Origin: DASWJS01 sp036397035
GTDB taxonomy: Bacteria > Actinomycetota > AC-67
Reading direction: 5' to 3'
Assembly: GCA_036397035.1 (NCBI GenBank)
Contig: DASWJS010000037.1
Coordinates: 1 to 24,048, forward strand
Length of the DNA: 24,048 bases
The translations under genes were made by a program, and so were the position numbers. Of the stretch, positions 23,501 through 24,048 are shown one piece after another. Under the pieces are notes generated by a model. The model was not told the origin of the DNA. It worked only from the letters and a program-made list of their open reading frames with translations, and did no database searches. Every line of letters starts with the position of its first letter. Within the stretch, counting starts at the first letter, position 1.

Positions 23501-23751
23501 ACAACGGCATCACGACGCAGCCCGAGTACTCCTTCTGGTTCACCGACGTGGGCTGGGGGGTCGAGAACTACGGCACCGATCCCGACTACGACGTGGACAA
23601 CACGCCGCAGGACCACGCCGCGGGAAGGGACGCCCAGCTCGAGAAGGGGCTCGAGCTGATCAAGGCGGCCCTGAAAGCGAGCCCGCCGAAGCGGCCGGAC
23701 TTCTCGAAGCGTCCCTCCCGCGCGCTGCCCACGCTTCCCAAGCGCCGATAA
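20530..23751 (+). CDS. Tricorn-type protease
   Basis: A 1073-residue self-compartmentalising serine protease that trims peptides released by larger proteases. The N-terminal part (about 1-515) holds beta-propeller repeats with WD40-like SPDGSWIAY and TPDGSIVF elements. A lysine/aspartate-rich insertion is at about 517-541. The core region contains GELGTSHAYD with Ser732 and His733, then a PDZ domain (about 761-843, with PGDTILAVNGRAV). The C-terminal domain has the nucleophile Ser954 in NAGSDGD and E1012 in GVENYGTDPD, matching the tricorn Ser-His-Ser-Glu arrangement. Length is typical. There is no signal peptide, so it is cytosolic. ATG 20530 is preceded by AAAGGA. No proteasome genes are visible nearby. 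Confidence 0.93.
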   Translation: MRNVGYFRRPTVNGDTVVIVCEDDLWSVPLGGGVARRLTAGRGPVTSPALSPDGSWIAYSSQDEMHLEVYVMPANGGETKRLTYLGANSVVAGWTPDGSIVFRTDARQPFVGRISWLHTVPPGGGEPERIPFGQGHDVAYGSRGRVALGRWTLDPAQWKRYRGGRVGRIWVDAGGKGRFKQLASFGGNLASPMWAGDRLFFISDHEGIGNIYSCTPAGAGLRRHSDHGEYYARFARTDGSTIVYQHAAELWVLGAAAGEPRRIEVEFPSPRTQRHRKFADAAGYLHGAALHPAGHSIAIETRGRAYAMPLWEGPTREVGNEPATRYRLPAWLNDGERIVVVSDAGGEETLEVHKPGARPKRLAGLDLGRVVRLAPAPKGELVAIANHRNELLLVDLKAKTARVADSSPHGGMTGIAWSADGSWLAYAAMETRRVRAIRLVEASGGAPVTVTHPTFNDHSPTFDPEGRYLYFLSLRSFDPVVDSHFFDLNFPRASKPYALALRADVPSPFVSEPKGFGETGDSKDDKTAAKKDAGKKDAEPLRVDLDGIADRVEAFPVPLGRYGQVVAIKGKALFTERPVQGLLGVDRRANEPPSGKLQVYDFAEQKHETLVEGVGEFIVSADGSTLLYAAGTRLRALKAGTKPDQNAGDAPGKASGWIDLDRVRVSIEPAGEWRQMFAEAWRLQTQHFWTPDMSKVDWRRVYERYLPLVDKVATRLEFSDLMWEMQGELGTSHAYDMGGDHRKPPAYTMGFLGADVDYDDGVYRISHVVRGDPWDPEGTSPLLGMGANVRPGDTILAVNGRAVSEATPPAALLVNQAGQRVELTIGDAAGKKPRAVVVKTLRSEVPARYRDWVEANRAAVHAATRRRAGYLHIPNMGADGYAEFHRSFLEEMEHDALIVDVRHNGGGFVSQLVLEKLARKPIAYALARWGTPDPYPEDSPRGPLVCLTDENAGSDGDIFTHCFKLLKLGPVVGKRTWGGVIGISPKHRLADNGITTQPEYSFWFTDVGWGVENYGTDPDYDVDNTPQDHAAGRDAQLEKGLELIKAALKASPPKRPDFSKRPSRALPTLPKRR

Positions 23752-23773
23752 GACCGAGCAGTTTCGCCCGAGC

Positions 23774-23800
23774 CGGTCGCGCCGCGCCGATTCGCGACCG
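23774..23800 (+). terminator. GC-rich hairpin after the tricorn gene
   Basis: CGGTCGCG (23774-23781) and CGCGACCG (23793-23800) form a perfect eight-base-pair stem with an 11-base loop, 22 bases after the tricorn stop. There is no T-tract, so a terminator is likely but not certain; it also lies just before the tad gene. Confidence 0.45.
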
Positions 23801-23809
23801 AGCGCGGGG

Positions 23810-23815
23810 TAGCAT
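23810..23815 (+). promoter_or_regulatory. -10-like hexamer for the TadE-like gene
   Basis: TAGCAT ends nine bases before ATG 23825, which has no properly spaced Shine-Dalgarno sequence; this suggests a leaderless mRNA. No clear -35. Confidence 0.35.
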
Positions 23816-23824
23816 CGCGCGCCC

Positions 23825-24048
23825 ATGCGCGACCTTCGTTCTCGCCTTCGTTCGTGCGAGCGCGGCTCGGTCTCGGTCGAGTTCGCCGCGACGCTGCCGC
23901 TCGTCGCGATCTCGATGCTGCTGGTCGCGCAGATCGGGCTGCTGGTGGCCCAGCAGATGACGATCAGGCAGGCGGCGCGGGAGGGCGCGCGCGCCGCCGC
24001 CGTCGGAGCCGACGGCGACGCCGCGCGCGCCCGGGTCCTGGAGGCCGG
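23825..24048 (+). CDS. TadE-like pilus assembly protein, N-terminal part (3' end outside window)
   Basis: The first 74 residues are visible. A short basic leader (MRDLRSRLRSCER) is followed by GSVSVEFAATLPLVAISMLLV, which is the TadE/TadG pattern: glycine, then a glutamate five residues later (E19), then a hydrophobic helix. It continues QMTIRQAAREGARAAAVG, also typical for the family. TadE-like proteins are minor pseudopilins of Flp/Tad pili, processed by a prepilin peptidase after the glycine. Other tad genes would be expected to the right of the window. The gene starts 73 bases after the tricorn stop with its own likely promoter. Confidence 0.85.
   Translation, partial: MRDLRSRLRSCERGSVSVEFAATLPLVAISMLLVAQIGLLVAQQMTIRQAAREGARAAAVGADGDAARARVLEA

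Noticed and set aside
19552..23826. A 1424-codon open frame on the minus strand antisense to the tricorn gene
   Set aside because: Only the last 309 codons (HMG-CoA lyase) are real. The rest mirrors tricorn in a GC-rich frame, with biased composition (arginine, valine, alanine) and no recognisable domain.

Overview
The window is uniformly GC-rich, apart from a visibly less GC-rich block at positions 1-2672. It is densely packed with genes; the longest gene-free gap is about 165 bases, so there is no silent stretch over 300 bases. The organism is most likely a member of the Actinomycetota that I cannot place further. The main reasons are a GlnR-type orphan regulator next to glutamine synthetase, an LmeA/DUF2993 protein, a DUF4395-thioredoxin pair, frequent GTG/TTG starts, and several genes that look leaderless. 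No rRNA, tRNA, CRISPR array, insertion sequence or prophage gene was seen.

Layout. 1-2672 (+): the end of an ABC-transporter operon (ATPase C-terminus and two membrane proteins) with a different base composition from the rest. 2688-4714 (-): glnR-like regulator and glutamine synthetase, with overlapping stop and start codons and a recognisable promoter at 4834-4862. 4879-7207 (+): alpha/beta hydrolase, a membrane protein resembling a degenerate CdsA, and an LmeA-like lipid-binding protein. 7279-9027 (+): a thiol-redox cluster consisting of a cysteine-bearing winged-helix regulator, DUF4395 membrane protein, membrane-anchored thioredoxin and a 52-residue membrane peptide. 9041-11088 (+): acyl-CoA dehydrogenase overlapping an alpha/beta hydrolase, facing another alpha/beta hydrolase on the minus strand.

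11964-14871 (-): RsgA ribosome-assembly GTPase, then an exported protein coupled to an M23-like exported protein that lacks one expected zinc ligand. 14912-15343 (+): small orphan helical protein. 15353-17401 (-): carboxyltransferase subunit of an acyl-CoA carboxylase, a short coding-like remnant, and a lipoprotein. 17500-19542 (+): secreted zinc metalloprotease with PKD/Ig-like domains. 19552-20478 (-): hydroxymethylglutaryl-CoA lyase. 20530-23751 (+): a full-length tricorn-type protease. 23825-end (+): start of a TadE-like pilus protein.

Themes: nitrogen assimilation with a linked regulator, acyl-CoA/branched-chain catabolism (dehydrogenase, carboxylase and HMG-CoA lyase, in separate transcription units), protein turnover and secretion, and envelope/lipid functions. 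The most notable observations are the coupled glnR-glnA unit, the CdsA-like protein lacking its catalytic aspartates, the redox relay cluster and the repeated leaderless-promoter arrangement. I saw no clear evidence of a wholly new defence or mobile system.
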